Shown here: positions 1 through 12,917 of the stretch, piece by piece | How the letters are laid out: the number at the start of each line of letters is the position of its first letter | Numbering within the stretch: position 1 is the first letter of the stretch | The notes under the pieces: model-generated | What the model was told of the DNA's origin: nothing | What the model saw: the letters and a program-made list of their open reading frames with translations, nothing else | Database searches by the model: none | DNA from: Montifringilla adamsi | Taxonomy: Eukaryota > Chordata > Aves > Passeriformes > Passeridae | Direction of reading: 5' to 3' | DNA: 64,000 nt | Assembly (NCBI GenBank): GCA_017590115.1 | Contig: JAGGNK010011114.1 | Location: forward strand, 2,037,733-2,101,732 | Made by a program: the position numbers and the translations under genes

Positions 1-2812
1 GTCCTCTGAAGTACATTTTGTGCTAAACAGCCTGGAGAAAGTAATAGCAGGGGGGCTGTGCCATCAGCTGAGGCATGCTGGGGACACAGCGCTTCTCTGA
101 CCTTAACAACACAGTGCCATGTTGGCAAATTGCCGCTAAAAAATAAAACGATGAAATCTGAGGACATGATTCACTTTATTCAGTTTAAAGGCAAACCATT
201 GTTGGTGGAGAAGGGGTTGAATAAAACTCAGTGATCAGTCCTTTACTGTTCATATGCTACTCACACAAAATAGTGGAAAGAAAAGCCCAGGGGAGATGTG
301 TGATGGGAACCACCAAAAATTATTTGTTGTGAGTGTTGCATGACTGCAGACCCCATCCTGGCTGTGTTTGTTCCAGTCTGAAGCCACAGTAACTCCTCTG
401 TGATTTATGGGGTAACAGCAGCAGTCGAGTGTTCCCATCACTGGTCCAAGTGCCAAGATCATACATAAAGACTCTTTAATGGCTCAGGTCTCACTTGCTA
501 AGCTTCACTACCCTGAGCTATGGAATGATGGAAACCTAAAACCAAACAGTAACAGGGGAAGGTTTGGCCATGAACTTCTCAAAGCAATTTTAAGGAAAAC
601 ACATTAAAAGCACCGCTACTTCACAGATCAGCTGTTCAATGGTTTTTATTCCCAATCTGTGAAAGTGGATATTTTCCTTGTAAGCAGGATTCATTTTCCA
701 TAACCAATTTTTTTTAGTGCCACCTGCTCTGGAGAAGCATCTGACATTTTTAAATGAAACCAAGGCTGCCAAGACACATTTGAATTTACTATAAATTTGT
801 TCCTGACAGGTTTTTCAGAAGCCTCAGGCCAAAGTAGCCTTGATTCTCTGCAATGTTATTTAAAATTAGCAAACACTATCTGAATGTGCAACCTTTATTT
901 CACAGTATTTATTCACATACATACTTCAGCTCTTATGTGCACATCAGGTCCAGTAAAAGATAGACATAATCATAATTCATTTCCAGTTTAAGCATCTTTT
1001 ACCCCACTAAATAGCTTAATAAGGTCTCATTTTGACAAGAATTAGGCCTGAGATTTTTAAACTTTTTTAATATACTCAGTGTAATTAAGTGTGAAAAAAT
1101 ACATATTCCCTAATTGATTTGATTTATTGTCTGTTCTCAAAGCTATTTACAGTTCTATCCTTTTGTTGCTACTTTAGTCACCATATTTATCCACTCCTTT
1201 TTTGAGTCATTTCTGTGACCTGCACACAGAAGTCTGTTTCCACTTGTATCTCTAAGGGAAGGCAAATATTTTCAGAGCTAAATCTCTATTTTACTCCTTT
1301 AGCTCTTTATCCTTTCATTTTTAGTTTTAATTTTTTTTGCTACCATGCTTTATCTGACAGTAGTGCCCAGCAGCAAACTACACTGCCTTGGAAAAAGCTT
1401 TCCATAAGAGTGTGAAGCAATGCCAGTACAGGGAGAGAGTAAAACCCATGGTGAGATAGTCCTGAAGGAAACAGGCAGAATTCCTTTGTTGTCTGAAGAT
1501 GAATCCACTAACAAAAAAAAAAAGTGTAATTGGTATTCACATATTTTAGGGAAAATAGAAATTATACATAGTGCTGGCTGGTTGAGCTGTTAAATCCTTC
1601 CAGAATAATACACATGAGATCTTCTACATCACAGCACAGCAATGCTCTGCTCAGAGGTTTTAAAAGCACTTGCAAACCACGGGAAAGCAAGGATGGCAGT
1701 AACAAAAACCATGAGCTGCCAATGCAAGTTTCTGTGGGGTCTCCTGTGGTGCCAAGGAACTGTCATCAATGCACCAGGCCTGACTGGGGACATGTTACAG
1801 CTGATACCTCTGTGGTTCATGCTGTATGTGGGCCAGAAATTATTTTTCCAGACCTATCAGTGAAAAATAAAGATGAGCTGAAGAGGGAAAAAGCTTCTGC
1901 CTGTCCATCTTCCTCCTCCACATTGTTCCTGTTTTTCTTCTACAGTCATGAGGGTGGCTGGGACAAGGACAAGCTGGTGGCTATAGCAGACAATAACCCT
2001 TTGAGAGACCTCCCTTCCTAATCTCTCCTGCCATCTTCAGGCACATCCTTGTGTCCATCTCCATCTCATCCTTCCTGCTCTGTCTCCTTTCTACTCAGAA
2101 AAACACAGTCTGACTGCAGCTGTTAATGGGCCTGTGGGAGAGGGACAGACAGGGACACCCAAACCCATCACTGTCATCTCATTTTTGATTTATTCTTACA
2201 TTGCTGTGTCTTTTCCACAGGCCTAATGGACTGCACTGAAAGCCAAAAAGTAAATGCCAGGTGGCCTGTAGATAAAGATGAGATTTCCTCTCATATGGCT
2301 ATTTAAAAACTCTCATAGTGCTATTAAAATCTATGCAAAGGGGCTTAAAAGGGGGGAGGGGCAATTAAGAATTCTTTTATACACAGCATTATTGTAATGG
2401 AATTGATCAAAAGAGATGTTGATCATATGTGCAACCTCCATGAGGAGACTGTATTTGAAACAACAGCTGGCTATAGGCAAATGAGCAACAGGAAAGAAAA
2501 CCATAAAGTGATTATTTTAAGATGTAAGATTTGCAGGATCATGTGGGATCTGCAGGGACTGGGGAACAGAATTTTACAGGGCTTGCAGCAGATCTGTCCC
2601 TCCTTGGAAGGTGTCACCTTGGTGCTCACAGCCCAGAGGGATGGGTGAGTGTGGGTGAGACCTGGCCACATTTTCATTTTATCCCGAGCTGTCAGGCTGA
2701 CATGAGACAGCTGAAAAAGAAGTTGAGAGATCTGAAAGATCAAGGGGACAGGAGTGATGTGAGAAACAAAAAGAAGAGCCAGTAAGCAAGAATTTTCCAA
2801 CTTATATCTTAC
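1..2812. other. Non-coding AT-rich stretch, no gene recognised
   Basis: I see no transposon end, RNA gene or long open frame here. Open frames on both strands are short and overlap each other, as expected for non-coding DNA. A run of 11 A lies near 1513. A stretch near 2540-2650 is richer in G and C and ends in a GTGAGT that could act as a splice donor, but the upstream acceptor is weak and I do not call an exon. Confidence 0.6.
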
Positions 2813-2885
2813 CTTCTCTGTTCACACAATAAAGCAACACCACTATAGAGAAAAGGGTTAATAGTGACAATAATCCTCCATTCAT
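2813..2885 (-). other. Exon-like segment with signal-peptide-like start, unassigned
   Basis: On the minus strand an ATG at 2885-2883, with A at -3, opens 24 codons and runs into a consensus donor GAAG|GTAAGA (GT at 2812-2811), leaving one base of the next codon (phase 1). The peptide starts MNGG, has an unbroken hydrophobic core from about residue 5 to 20 (LLSLLTLFSIVVLLYC), then VNRE. A hydrophobic start ending in a phase-1 donor is a common layout for first exons of secreted or membrane proteins. The frame stays open upstream of the ATG for about 20 codons to a TAG, so an internal exon is also possible. I recognise no protein. No partner exon of matching phase was found lower in the window, so a chance match is quite possible. 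Confidence 0.18.
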
Positions 2886-5800
2886 GCTAGACTGTAAACA
2901 TCCACTTCCCTTGGAAACGAACCAGGAAAACAAGATAGAAATACTCTAAGCCACTGTCTATACAATGACCTGTTCATGAGCTAAGAGGGCCTGAAATCTG
3001 GTGGAACTTCGTCAGAGTAAAGATTACATCCTAATGCTTAATTTGAAGTACGTTATCCATTTATTTGGGTTGGTTTAGTTTGGTTTGTTTTGCTTTGTTT
3101 TTTTTACAAATGTGTACAGATATTATTTTGTGTCTCTTTCCTTGTGTACACATGCTTGCCAGAGAAACACATCAGCTCTAAGAAGGAAAGAACAACTTAA
3201 GAACTATTTAATTTGTAAATTTAAGGTAATTACAGTTTACAGCTTAGCTTAACATACAGGTGGCAGTTCGAATGGAAAGATCCCTGTGACTTTACTGGAA
3301 CATCAAAGGACAGCAACACTTAAAAATAAACCTGTGGCTTTCCCTCAGCTCCTTCTCTGATATCAGCAGTACTACAGATAATAGAGGGTACTGAAATATT
3401 ATTCTCAGTAACAACTGCTTCATAACTATCCCAGGTTAGTGTGTCCTCCCTTGGAAAGGTTTGAAGGACTGAGAAAACTCTGTGGGACTTCAGTCCCTGA
3501 CATGAGAGTGACTCAGCTCAGCTCTCACAAGAACTACAAGTCATGGCTTTGAAACCAGGGCAGTCAAGCAGAGACCAAAGAACCAGAGGTTTACTCTTTC
3601 AACAGACTAAACCTTGCCCTGAGTAACACTAAAATGATGTCTCCAATGAAATTAAATACTTTACAATTTAGCCTGAGGGTTTTATTTGCTCTTTACAGGA
3701 AGTCCAGGGACCACAGTGTTAGTCAGAGAAGAACTAATGACCATTTCTTATTAAACACAGAGAGCTTCAAGTATAAGTGGAAAAAACCAAGTTTACTGCT
3801 GTTCCTCTGAAAAGGACACATACTTAAAAGGAAAAAATAGAGGAGTCCAATGGTATGCAATAAAAGCAACTTACAGAGAACAGCAAATATACCAGGGTGC
3901 TGCTTGGTCAGTGGTGTTTTCATTCCCCTGCCTGTGTTCTGCCATGCTCACTAATAAACTGAGGTGAAACAAAATCAATGTATGAGTGCATTACAGGAGT
4001 GTCCATAATACTCTGTTGAAAACAGAGTTTATGTACACGTTTAAAAACAATATTGCAGCACAAATTGGTGTACTATAATTTTCTTCCCTGAGGCCAAACT
4101 TGTTTTACCTTCCAAGTTACTGCCCTTTAGCCAGAATTAGTGGGCATGGCTATTATGCAAAATGACAGCACTTTTTTTACTCTTTCCCTGGTCCTGCATG
4201 GCCCAGGATCCTGATCACCCTCTGCAGGCACCCTGAACTCTGCTTCAGTGTCTCAACCTCACTCATTACAGGGGGCTTGAGTCTCTCAATCATGTGTACT
4301 TTTCAAAAGGCACTCTTATTTTGTTGGTGACACAGGTGAAGATCAAAGGCTTGACAAGTTCATACTGAAGCAATATGATTTGGCTATCACCAGCAGCATT
4401 TGCAGATTTCTTACTTCCTGATGAGATCAGTAAACTCAGCAAATAACCTTATTTTATTTTTAGTTCACTCTCACCTCCCTGTTCAGCAGGTTTAAAGGGA
4501 AGGTAGTTTGATTCATTCTGACTTCACCCAGTCAATGGAATATAGGCCACTACACATCTCATCCTGTAGTAAACATCCAGAATAGGTCAAGGAAATCCTA
4601 AAATATCCTCATGTTCTCCTCTGACAGTTAAATGAGCCTGGGATTCCTGGTTAGGATGTTGACTTTACTTGATAAACAGCCAAGGTCAAGTGAGATGAAT
4701 CTTGACCCTTCTGGGACCAGGAAAAAATAATTTCCTGATTTCTGTGCATAGATTTAAATTTTTCTGATTTCTGAAGTCACATTGAGACTTTACTAATTCT
4801 ACTACTCACAACTTATAGTCACAGAAATATCTTTCTTTTTCTTTCTCAAGGTGTGGATTATGAAAGCTTAAAAATTTACAGTACCAACTGCAACAAACTT
4901 CTTAAATGAAAAACATTCTTTTTTTCTCTTATGAAAGATGAACAATTCACAGAATTTCTTACCACTTGATACAACCTGTCAGGGACCACCACTTCCCCAT
5001 CCCCAAAACCAACAAGAGATAGTATAAAATAATCTCCAGGTGATGGTCATGCCCCCTCCAGTCCGCTGGAAAAATCAACCCTGTTTCTCTACCACTTGTT
5101 GGAGTTCCCAGTTAAAATCCAGCTTTGTAAAATTTTTCCTGCCCCCCTTTTTTTTTTTTTTCCCTTTTTTCTTTCTTTTTTCCTTTTTTTTTTTAAAGCT
5201 AATTTTCATAAATTAAACATAAGGAAGAGAAGAAAGGAAAACACCTGGATCAACACAACCCAACGGGCAAACCGAAAGGAGGCAATTTAACCACATTTTC
5301 CAGGAAGCCTTGCTGAGCCAGGAAGAATATTGACACATTAATTTCTATTATAACAGAGCCCTGGATATGAAAATAGTGACTCAGAGGCATTTGAACATGG
5401 GGATTATCACTCAGTTTTCCCATGGGAACAAGTTATCCTGCTGCCTAATTTCCACTCTGGTTGAACAGGAGTCAAAGTTCCTTATCTTTCTTTTAAAATC
5501 CTAGCCCATGGTCACAGATTTATCAGTAAATAGTGACTTATGAACATATTATCTCAGTTATTTGTAAGCAGAACTTTTCAGAGTATTAAATAAAAGAATT
5601 ATATTCAAAGTTAGATGTTATAGCCTTCCTGAGTTGGTTTATGCCTCCCTGTGAAAGTTGACTTGGAGATAGTTCCCAAAATTTACTAGATTTTGATATC
5701 TGTAGTGCAATAAGTCTTCATGTTAGAAAAAAAAGGTTAAATAGCTGAAGTTCACGTAGTTTAGATATATAAAAAATGACAGCAATACTTTGATCTCAAA

Positions 5801-6794
5801 CTGTGATGAAATCCCAGCTATCACTTGTGCTCACAGCAGCTATTGGAGTACAGAAGTTATCAATCATCCACTTTTCATCACTAAAAGTTGAATTTTGCTT
5901 CATATGCTTGCCTAGAAAAAGAAAATATTTCATAAACAGGTACCAGACACTTGGATAACAACAGAACTGCACAAGCAGATTGCATCAACACTCCAAAAAT
6001 GAGATTTGCTCCTTACACTTAATACATAAAATTTACCACTCTTTCAGTGGCAGCAGGGAAACAATATATAAGGTTTTGCTTTTTTGCCCTTGGGAAAGGA
6101 AGTTAGATATATTGGTGTAAACTGTATTTAATTAATTAATGATTTATTTCTCTATCTATTAAAGAGCTGCTAAGGAGCAGCAGGCTGTATTCTCAAGGAA
6201 TTCAAAGGAGCAGCTCTTTTTCCAATCCCCTGTCAAACCAGCACACAGGTCCAGGCTTTTTTCAGCTGAACACCCTCAGAACCAGGAGTATTTTCTGTCT
6301 GAGCTCTGGAGTCCAATGGAATCACATCTCAGAGTCAGAAGAGTGGGATTTCCTCTGCTCAAAAGTGAAGCCTGCAAACCATTACAGCTTTGTCACTGTC
6401 AATGTTTGGGCTGAGTCAGAGGCACATGCCTGGACAAATCCAAGCAATTTACTGCTAGCACTCTTACAATGTGGATTTTACACCTGCTAGCACAGAAAAA
6501 CACATGTTTTCACCATATGGAATGAAATGCCCATGTACAGATCACATTACAGAAAGGACAAAAGGCTGGCATCACACCAGCACGGCCACAGGCAGAGAGA
6601 GATTTGCTTACCAAGGACCAGCCTCATGATGCTTCAGGGATGGTGCTCCTCCTACTTCAGGCTAAGAGAATGGATTTAAAGGCAAATAGCAGCACAAGGA
6701 CAAAGTCATTATAGATCTCTTTCTCTTCAGTCTTTATTAATTTTCCACCAGGAAGAATTTTTTCTGAGATTCTTGCAGGGCCTTCTTCTCTTAT
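2886..6794. other. Non-coding AT-rich stretch
   Basis: Mostly unique AT-rich sequence. T/G-rich simple sequence lies at about 3067-3110 and a pyrimidine run at 5148-5194. On the minus strand, 4976-5078 is open between an acceptor-like TTTTTCCAG and a donor GTAAGA, and 6612-6661 is open between TTCTCTTAG and GTAAGC. Both are short and unmatched, and I do not call them. No RNA gene is seen. Confidence 0.5.
5148..5194. repeat. Pyrimidine-rich, T-dominated tract
   Basis: Almost pure T with scattered C over about 47 bases, preceded by a short C run. Simple sequence; it could be the A-tail of an old minus-strand retrocopy, but no retrocopy body can be seen beside it. Confidence 0.7.
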
Positions 6795-7068
6795 CCCCGT
6801 GTGCTGAGGCCACAGCTGGAGGGCTGTGCCAGTTTTGGGTCCTGCATTGCAAGAAGGACATGGAGGGGCTGGAGGGTGTCCAGGGCAGGGAATAGAGCTG
6901 GGAATGGGCTGGAGAACTCCTGAGGGAGCTGGGAAGGGGCTCAGCCTGGAGAAAAGGAGGCTCAGGAGGGACCTTGTGGCTCTGCACAGCTCCTGACAGG
7001 AGGGGACAGCCGGGGGGTTGGGTTGTACTCCAGGGAACAGGGACAGGAGGAGAGGGAACGGCCTCAGG
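6795..7068 (+). mobile_element. CR1 LINE fragment, truncated at both ends
   Basis: The stretch follows the sense strand of the avian CR1 3' half: GGAGGGCTGTGCCAG, then GACATGGAGGGGCTGGAG, the CAGCCTGGAGAAAAGGAGGCTCAGGAGGG-type block, and an end in the block that precedes GGCCTCAGGCTG. It lacks the last 250 or so bases of CR1, including the terminal short repeats, so it is an internal piece and not a full 3' end. The reading frames are broken and it codes for nothing now. It is much more G-rich than its flanks, as is usual for CR1. Confidence 0.85.
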
Positions 7069-8089
7069 CTGTGGCTGAATTTACTATTTTGCCATTTTTA
7101 TTTCTATGTGATCTTATTAGCTCCTAAGTTTGTTTCTGTTTCAGGCGTGTATCCACTGTTTGAAAATCCAAAGCTCTGACACGTGTACTTGATTCACTGG
7201 CAGTTCTCAGCAAACAGAAATAAAATACTTTTCAGTTGGACCAGCATCAGAGTTTTCAAAATTTCTAAGGAAAGGACTCTTTTACTACTTTTGGATTAAA
7301 AAAAAACCAGTTCATTTTCATCCTGGCAATTTCAAAATTGGCATTTTGTTTAAATCAAGCTTATAGATATTTTGTAAAGAAACAATTGCTTCAAAAGAAA
7401 ATAAAGTGACTTCAAGAAGTCTCTGGTGTGCTACATCCTTTGCCCTGGCAGCCAGCACCTGGATACTTGGCCTTGCACAGCTTTTACATTTCTTTGCTGG
7501 AGTCCATGTAAATTATTTCACCTCCCCTCCATCCCCCAAATATACACAGGAACACAAAGGAGCTCTGCTTGAGTGCCTATCATGGCCAGAAGACCTACAA
7601 AAATACGCAAGAAAATGGGATTCAGATCCTTCCCAGCAGATTTAGCCTCTGAGGAGGATGAGAACAAATCTCCAGGAGGACCTGGTTTTGTCATCCTGAA
7701 GCTGGAAAGACAATAGCACACTCTCCACCCACCTCCTCAGGGGACTGAACTAGTGAGACCTTCACTTTAACCTGCAGTTAACGAACAAAAGTCAAAGCAA
7801 AACCCACAGATTTACCTCACAGACCCCAAAAGTCAGCTTGAAAGGCCAAAGTGTAGAGTAGAAATCCCTTAACGCCTTCATTTTGTGCTCTCACTGGTGC
7901 TCTTTTGGGCCACATGCACAAATCCTACTAAAGTGGTGCTTGCTGGGGAGCTGGCCCTAAAATCCTGTGTTCAGAAACCCCTTCCAGACACCGACTCAGA
8001 CATGGAGGCACTGGCCCAGCAGGGGGCTGAAGCAGCTTCTACAATATTAGAGGGATGTTTTGCAGCCCAAAAACCACCTCTGAGTGTAC
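7069..8089. other. Unique non-coding stretch
   Basis: No repeat or gene recognised. The sequence is AT-rich up to about 7400. An open frame at 7885-8175 on the plus strand runs directly into the CATC microsatellite, which explains its repeated Ser-Ile-His-Pro codons, so it is not taken as coding. Confidence 0.5.
8016..8029 (+). promoter_or_regulatory. CTCF-like motif
   Basis: CCAGCAGGGGGCTG agrees with the vertebrate CTCF core at 13 of 14 places by my reading (only the T near the end departs). A single motif match is weak evidence for binding, since such sites occur by chance, but it is a good one and lies about 60 bases before a microsatellite. Confidence 0.3.
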
Positions 8090-8149
8090 CCATCCATCCA
8101 TCCATCCATCCATCCATCCATCCATCCATCCATCCACCCATCCATCCAT
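8090..8149 (+). repeat. (CATC)n microsatellite
   Basis: About 15 copies of a four-base unit CATC (equally CCAT or ATCC), with one impure unit (CCACCCA) toward the right end. It is long enough to be polymorphic. Confidence 0.97.
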
Positions 8150-11100
8150 ATTTTTATATAGACACCTGCCTATAAATACAGGGGGATATGTAGGTGGCTG
8201 GATTTAGTAAAATTCAAGATAATAGTTTCCAGGATTAGTCAAGCCATAGAAATACCATTTGGTTTGCATTTGAAGTTCCATTTTCAGAGGTACCCAGCAA
8301 ACTTGTGGAGCTGCTTAAGTCAACTCCAAAGCTTTTGGCAATATGTCCAAGAAAATCCATGTACTGCATTTGTCCTGCATTCATCTTGTTTTTTCTGCAG
8401 TTTCTGAGAACCCTGAGTTTATCCCGTTCTCCTGCTGATTTTCACTGCCTTTTAAATATAGTTTTATTGCTTCCTCAACTGTACCATCCTACCATTTTCT
8501 TCTATTTCCTTGTGTAAAATACCACGTGTGGTTTCCCTGCACATATTTTGCAACGAGAAATGTTCTTTGTTCAAAGCCTTTTAGACTTCTGAGTCAGCAC
8601 CTTTTAAAGGAAACGCTGAATCTGCTGAGGGTTCACAACTTTACTCAGCAAATCAGCACTTCCAGGCACAGTCAGCAGAATTCTCAAACATTTATGTAAC
8701 ACTTCAGGTTAATGACCAGTCCCCTACAAGATTCTGCAGTTTCTTTATATCAAGAAGTCGCTCAAAACTCTGAAAATTGACTCTGTGGAGTTGCTTTATC
8801 ATGAGCACAATAAATTTGGATTGAATGCTGCCATTCCTGAAATTATGAGTCATTACTTTTTACTGCACTTTACTGAATTTTGCCTTAGCACAACTGTACA
8901 TGGATTTATGGCACCACCTACTGAAATATTAGATATTAAAAATGTTAAAATTATGCAAACCAGCTTAAGAATTAGCTTGAAATCACCTTGCTGTTTCACA
9001 TGTTCAGTTTCAAAGCATAGGTTGTAGCAAATTTTATAAGCAAACATTATATTTAATTTCAAGCTTCATCATTTTGTTCTGTCCAGTAAGTATAAAAATT
9101 TCATTTAGTTTTCATTCTTCAGATGAGTGAAAAAATATCCAGCTTTGAATTTTTATATGCTGGCCTTCATATGCAACACCTTTCTGCAGAAGGCAGAGAT
9201 TAAAAATCACCTCAAAACCACTGGCGAATGCATCCCAAATTTACTGCAATTATTTGTAAGAAATATCTGTTTTATTAAAGAAAGACATCGTGAAGATTAA
9301 ATATTATTTTCAAAATTCAATTGTGTTGATAAGGTCTGTTATTTCCTAGCCAATTAACAGTTCTAAGGTAAAGCCTCCAATAACTCTGATGTGTACTTTC
9401 AGTAGATCTAAGGAAAATATTAGTATGAATAAAAAAGCCTAAAAAATTACCTTTAAGAAAAAATTTTGAAAGGTGTTTGATTTCTTTTCTCCCCATTTTA
9501 TTTACAAGCAGCAAGGCAGTGATGAATTTTGCTGATGGTCCAATGATCACTGAATTTAATCCCAAAGCACCATTATGCATTCTGACACCGCTCTTTGCCA
9601 TATTTTATTTTTAATGACTGTTTAAATCAAGGCTTATTTTTGCCTTCTCCCACTCTTTTTCTTTTGCTCAGGCAGCACAACTTCTTATATAAATGCCTAT
9701 ATGTTAAAATGTACAGGTATAAATATAAAATAGCCTTTTGGTGGTTTGTTTTTGTTTTTGTTTTTTATGTAAGGCCTGCAGGCTCCAATCAATATTGTGG
9801 CATTGACGACCTATAACTATATTTTGATATTTCCAGTATTACTTCATGCAGCAAACTGATTTTATTAGTCCAGCTGGTCCCCTGGATACCCTTTTAACCT
9901 AATTGGTGTTACGCAGGAAATTTTGTTTTCCATTATAGGTAAATAATTTGGGATTTTAGAAAATGATAAACCTGGTAAGAGTGAGGGAATGCTTCCCAAC
10001 CAGAGCTGTGCAGGTGTTGAAATAAATTTCAGTGAGGAGGAACCTGGGGACAGATGCAGAGCTCAGGCAGATGTAGGTGAAGACACTGTACTTGTTTCCC
10101 TCACATTCACACAGAGCAGCTTTTTTCATGCTGAGAAAAAACAGGTACAAACCACATCACACACCCATTATATTTAGGAAATGTAACCCCAATATTTGCA
10201 CAAAGCATTGGTTAAAAATGCTACTTTCTTTGATGTGTGAATTTACACGTCTGGGTGCTGTTGACAAAGGAAATGGCCCAATTCTGTCTTCAAAACCTCA
10301 CATGAAACTCCAAAGGAAGCGTTTGGTCACCTCCCTGGTGCACAGCTGAGTGAAAAATAATCCTGTAACACAAACTAATGTAATGACACTTCTTAAAGGA
10401 AAGTCTGTGTGTACAGCAGAGGGAAAAATCTAATGAGAAGCAGATGCACATGGAGAGGATTTTGAGTGAAATGGTGTGTGTGGTTTCACTCTGGGCACGT
10501 GTTTCTCTAGCACGTGGGGAGGGGGAGTATATATAGCTATGCAAGGGAAAATATTAGCTGTTGAAAAATGTGTATGCTATGGGGGGAAAAGGAGCTTTAA
10601 AGGGGAAAGTATCCAGATGAAAAAGCAAATTCTGGAAGGCTCAGGAGAGCTCAGAATGCTTAAACTACCAGTAATTAATTTTTTTTTTTTTTGAGAGGCC
10701 AAAACAAATGCCAACAATTCCTTTCTGTACCCACAAGACAGAGCTGCAGTTGTGCCAGCTGTGAGCATCTCTGCTGCTCAGTGCAGCACTCAGCTGGCAG
10801 CAGCAACACCCAAAATCCAACATCCTTGGATGCCACCACTGCCCCAGGTCACCTGCACTCACCCCTGGCATCCAGCACAAAGCTCCACATGCCCAGTCTG
10901 CATTTTTTACAAACCCACCCACAGCACCAACATCTACTGAGTGCTCAGGAATCTTGGCTGGAAAACCAGGTAAAAATTCTTTCCTCCCTGTAGGGAAGAA
11001 AGGATTTTGCTTTTGTGAACAAAATACAACACTGTGTGTTTAAACAGTGTGGTAAGGCAGGAGTCATTTTTATGGGATACCATTGGAGATAATAGAGCAG

Positions 11101-12720
11101 TGAAATAAAATTATCATGGCAATCTCAAGGGAAAAAATTATTTTTTTGTAAAAATAAATACATTTGTCAAAGGGGTCTTTAGGTTATAAATATTTTACTC
11201 CCACTGTTGTAGAACTGTACAATATAAAAGGTCTACAGGAAGATGCAACAACTGCAAGGCCAAGGTAGTTTTGGGTGGGTTTTGTTTTTTTTTTTCTTTT
11301 CAGTTCCCCTCAGAAATGCTCTAATTCCACTAAAAATTAATTCTGGGAAAGCTTCTGTTCCTTCAGTACATTGTCTCAGCTTGTGGGCAGTTGTGTCCAT
11401 CATCCAACACATTCAGTCTTCATCCACAGTGAGGAGTCACACTGCCATGAGATTAAAAGTAAGATTTACCACAGGCTGTTTCATCCACAGTTCTCTTCCT
11501 CTAAAAAGAACCTGAACAACTTGTAGACCAAACAGAAAAAAGTGAGAAAAAGGTGAAACTAAGGGAATATCTTAATTTTTTTTTTTTTTTTTTAGTGGTC
11601 TTTCCTGCAGAGCAACTGCTTCCATGGACTCTGAATGAGGCTCTCAGAGCACAATAAAGAGTTCAGCTTTTCCTGAACTGGTGTCATTAAAGCAAACAAA
11701 TGGGCTGGGCTGCTCTGGGAAATTCATTCTGAATATCAGTATGAGAAATCATTTTTTCAGAGCTGCAAATGTCAGTGGGGTCACAGCAAGAAGTCAATGA
11801 ATCATTTAACATGTGTGCATCAGCATCACTGCCTGCGTTCTGCAGTAGCTTAATTGCTTTAATTCAATCCAGTTCTGCTGCCTAAAAAGGCCCTTCTTTT
11901 TTTAACACCTTGCTATCCCTGAATGCAAAAATTTGGCAGACACGGCTTCCAGATCGTCTCCTGGAGCTGCAGGGCCAGGAATATTTCCATGCAGGGAAAG
12001 AGGGGCACTGCCCACCTGCTTGATGGAAAGGGTACAGCCCATCTGCAAAGAGACAGAAGATTTGAAACCCTCTGAAAACAACCAGCCCCAAGAAAACACA
12101 ATTGCAATCTCCATTTTCCATGTGTGTTCCACATGAATGTCCTCAAAAACAGACTGGGACTGCACCCCTGGCTCCTTCACTTAGCACCTGAGTTGTATTT
12201 TGGAGCAGTTAAAAGGGAAAAAATTTGCCTTGTACAAACTTGGGCAGAAGTGTCAGGGTTAGATAGCTGTTTTTGTGAGACTTAATCCAAAAATTAGATT
12301 CTGCACGATAGAGAATAGGGGTGAGAATTAAAAAACATTTCTGCAAAAGATGAAAGAAAGCAAAAGAAAAAAGAAGGTAAAAAGTTTTCTTTTGAAAAGT
12401 ATTTTCAATAGTCTCAGCCTGCATCCCATTCTATAGAAACACTGAGACATTTTGGCCATTTTTCCCACTATTATATGAAAAAATAAAATCCCTGAAAGTT
12501 CTCCAATTGTTTTAAAAGCTTTAGAATTGGGCCACTGGAAAACAGAAAAACACAAAGGAGGCCCATTGTCTGAAGTAATTAAACAAATCAATCCAGAGTA
12601 TCTGATTCCTCTCTTATTCTTTGCCTAACTGTTCTTGTAAAAAACATATTTTATCTTAACTTGCATATTGAAGGCAGGATTTTGCCAGTCTAAACTTTTT
12701 CTTCTCTATCTTTCATCCAG
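8150..12720. other. Non-coding stretch with short T runs
   Basis: AT-rich and without recognised transposons. T runs occur at 10679-10692 and 11576-11593. A G/C-richer patch at 10740-10975 keeps a plus-strand frame open to a CAG|GTAAAA donor-like site, but the acceptor side is poor. On the minus strand near 12021-12047, TTTGCAG|ATGGGC to AAGCAG|GTGGGC would bound a 27-base exon reading MGCTLSIKQ, an N-myristoylation-like start. The splice sites look good, but the segment is too short to trust. Confidence 0.5.
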
Positions 12721-12917
12721 TGGCAATTCAGCACATAAACACTGCTGCTGCTGCTGCTGCAAGGGCTGGCACAAAACCCTCAGGCAGTTTTCAGCTGGGG
12801 AAGCTGAACATTGTTCCTACACATCCTGCCACTGGGAATGTGCTGCTTTTGGAAAGGACTGACCAGGAGTGGGCAAAGAAATGCAACGATTTCCAATTGC
12901 CTCCTCCAAAAATCTGA
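12721..12917 (+). other. Terminal-exon-like segment, unassigned
   Basis: A long pyrimidine tract ending TTTCATCCAG is followed by an open frame that uses two bases to finish a codon, then 64 codons, then TGA at 12915-12917. The peptide starts AIQHINT, has six alanines encoded by the CTG/GCT run, then Lys- and Gly-containing sequence, LLLERTDQEW and a proline-rich end QLPPPKI. Composition looks protein-like and not low-complexity apart from the alanine run. I do not recognise it. No clear AATAAA follows within about 150 bases, which counts against a true last exon. The second frame is also open for part of the way, so the signal is not decisive. Confidence 0.22.
12742..12760 (+). repeat. (CTG)6 trinucleotide run
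   Basis: Six uninterrupted CTG units plus one base. In the exon-like frame described here it reads as polyalanine, and in the next frame as polycysteine. Short, but triplet runs of this kind can vary between individuals. Confidence 0.9.

Noticed and set aside
12021..12047. 27-bp minus-strand exon-like segment starting MGCTLS
   Set aside because: Splice sites look strong and the start resembles a myristoylation signal, but nine codons with no partner exon are not enough to call.
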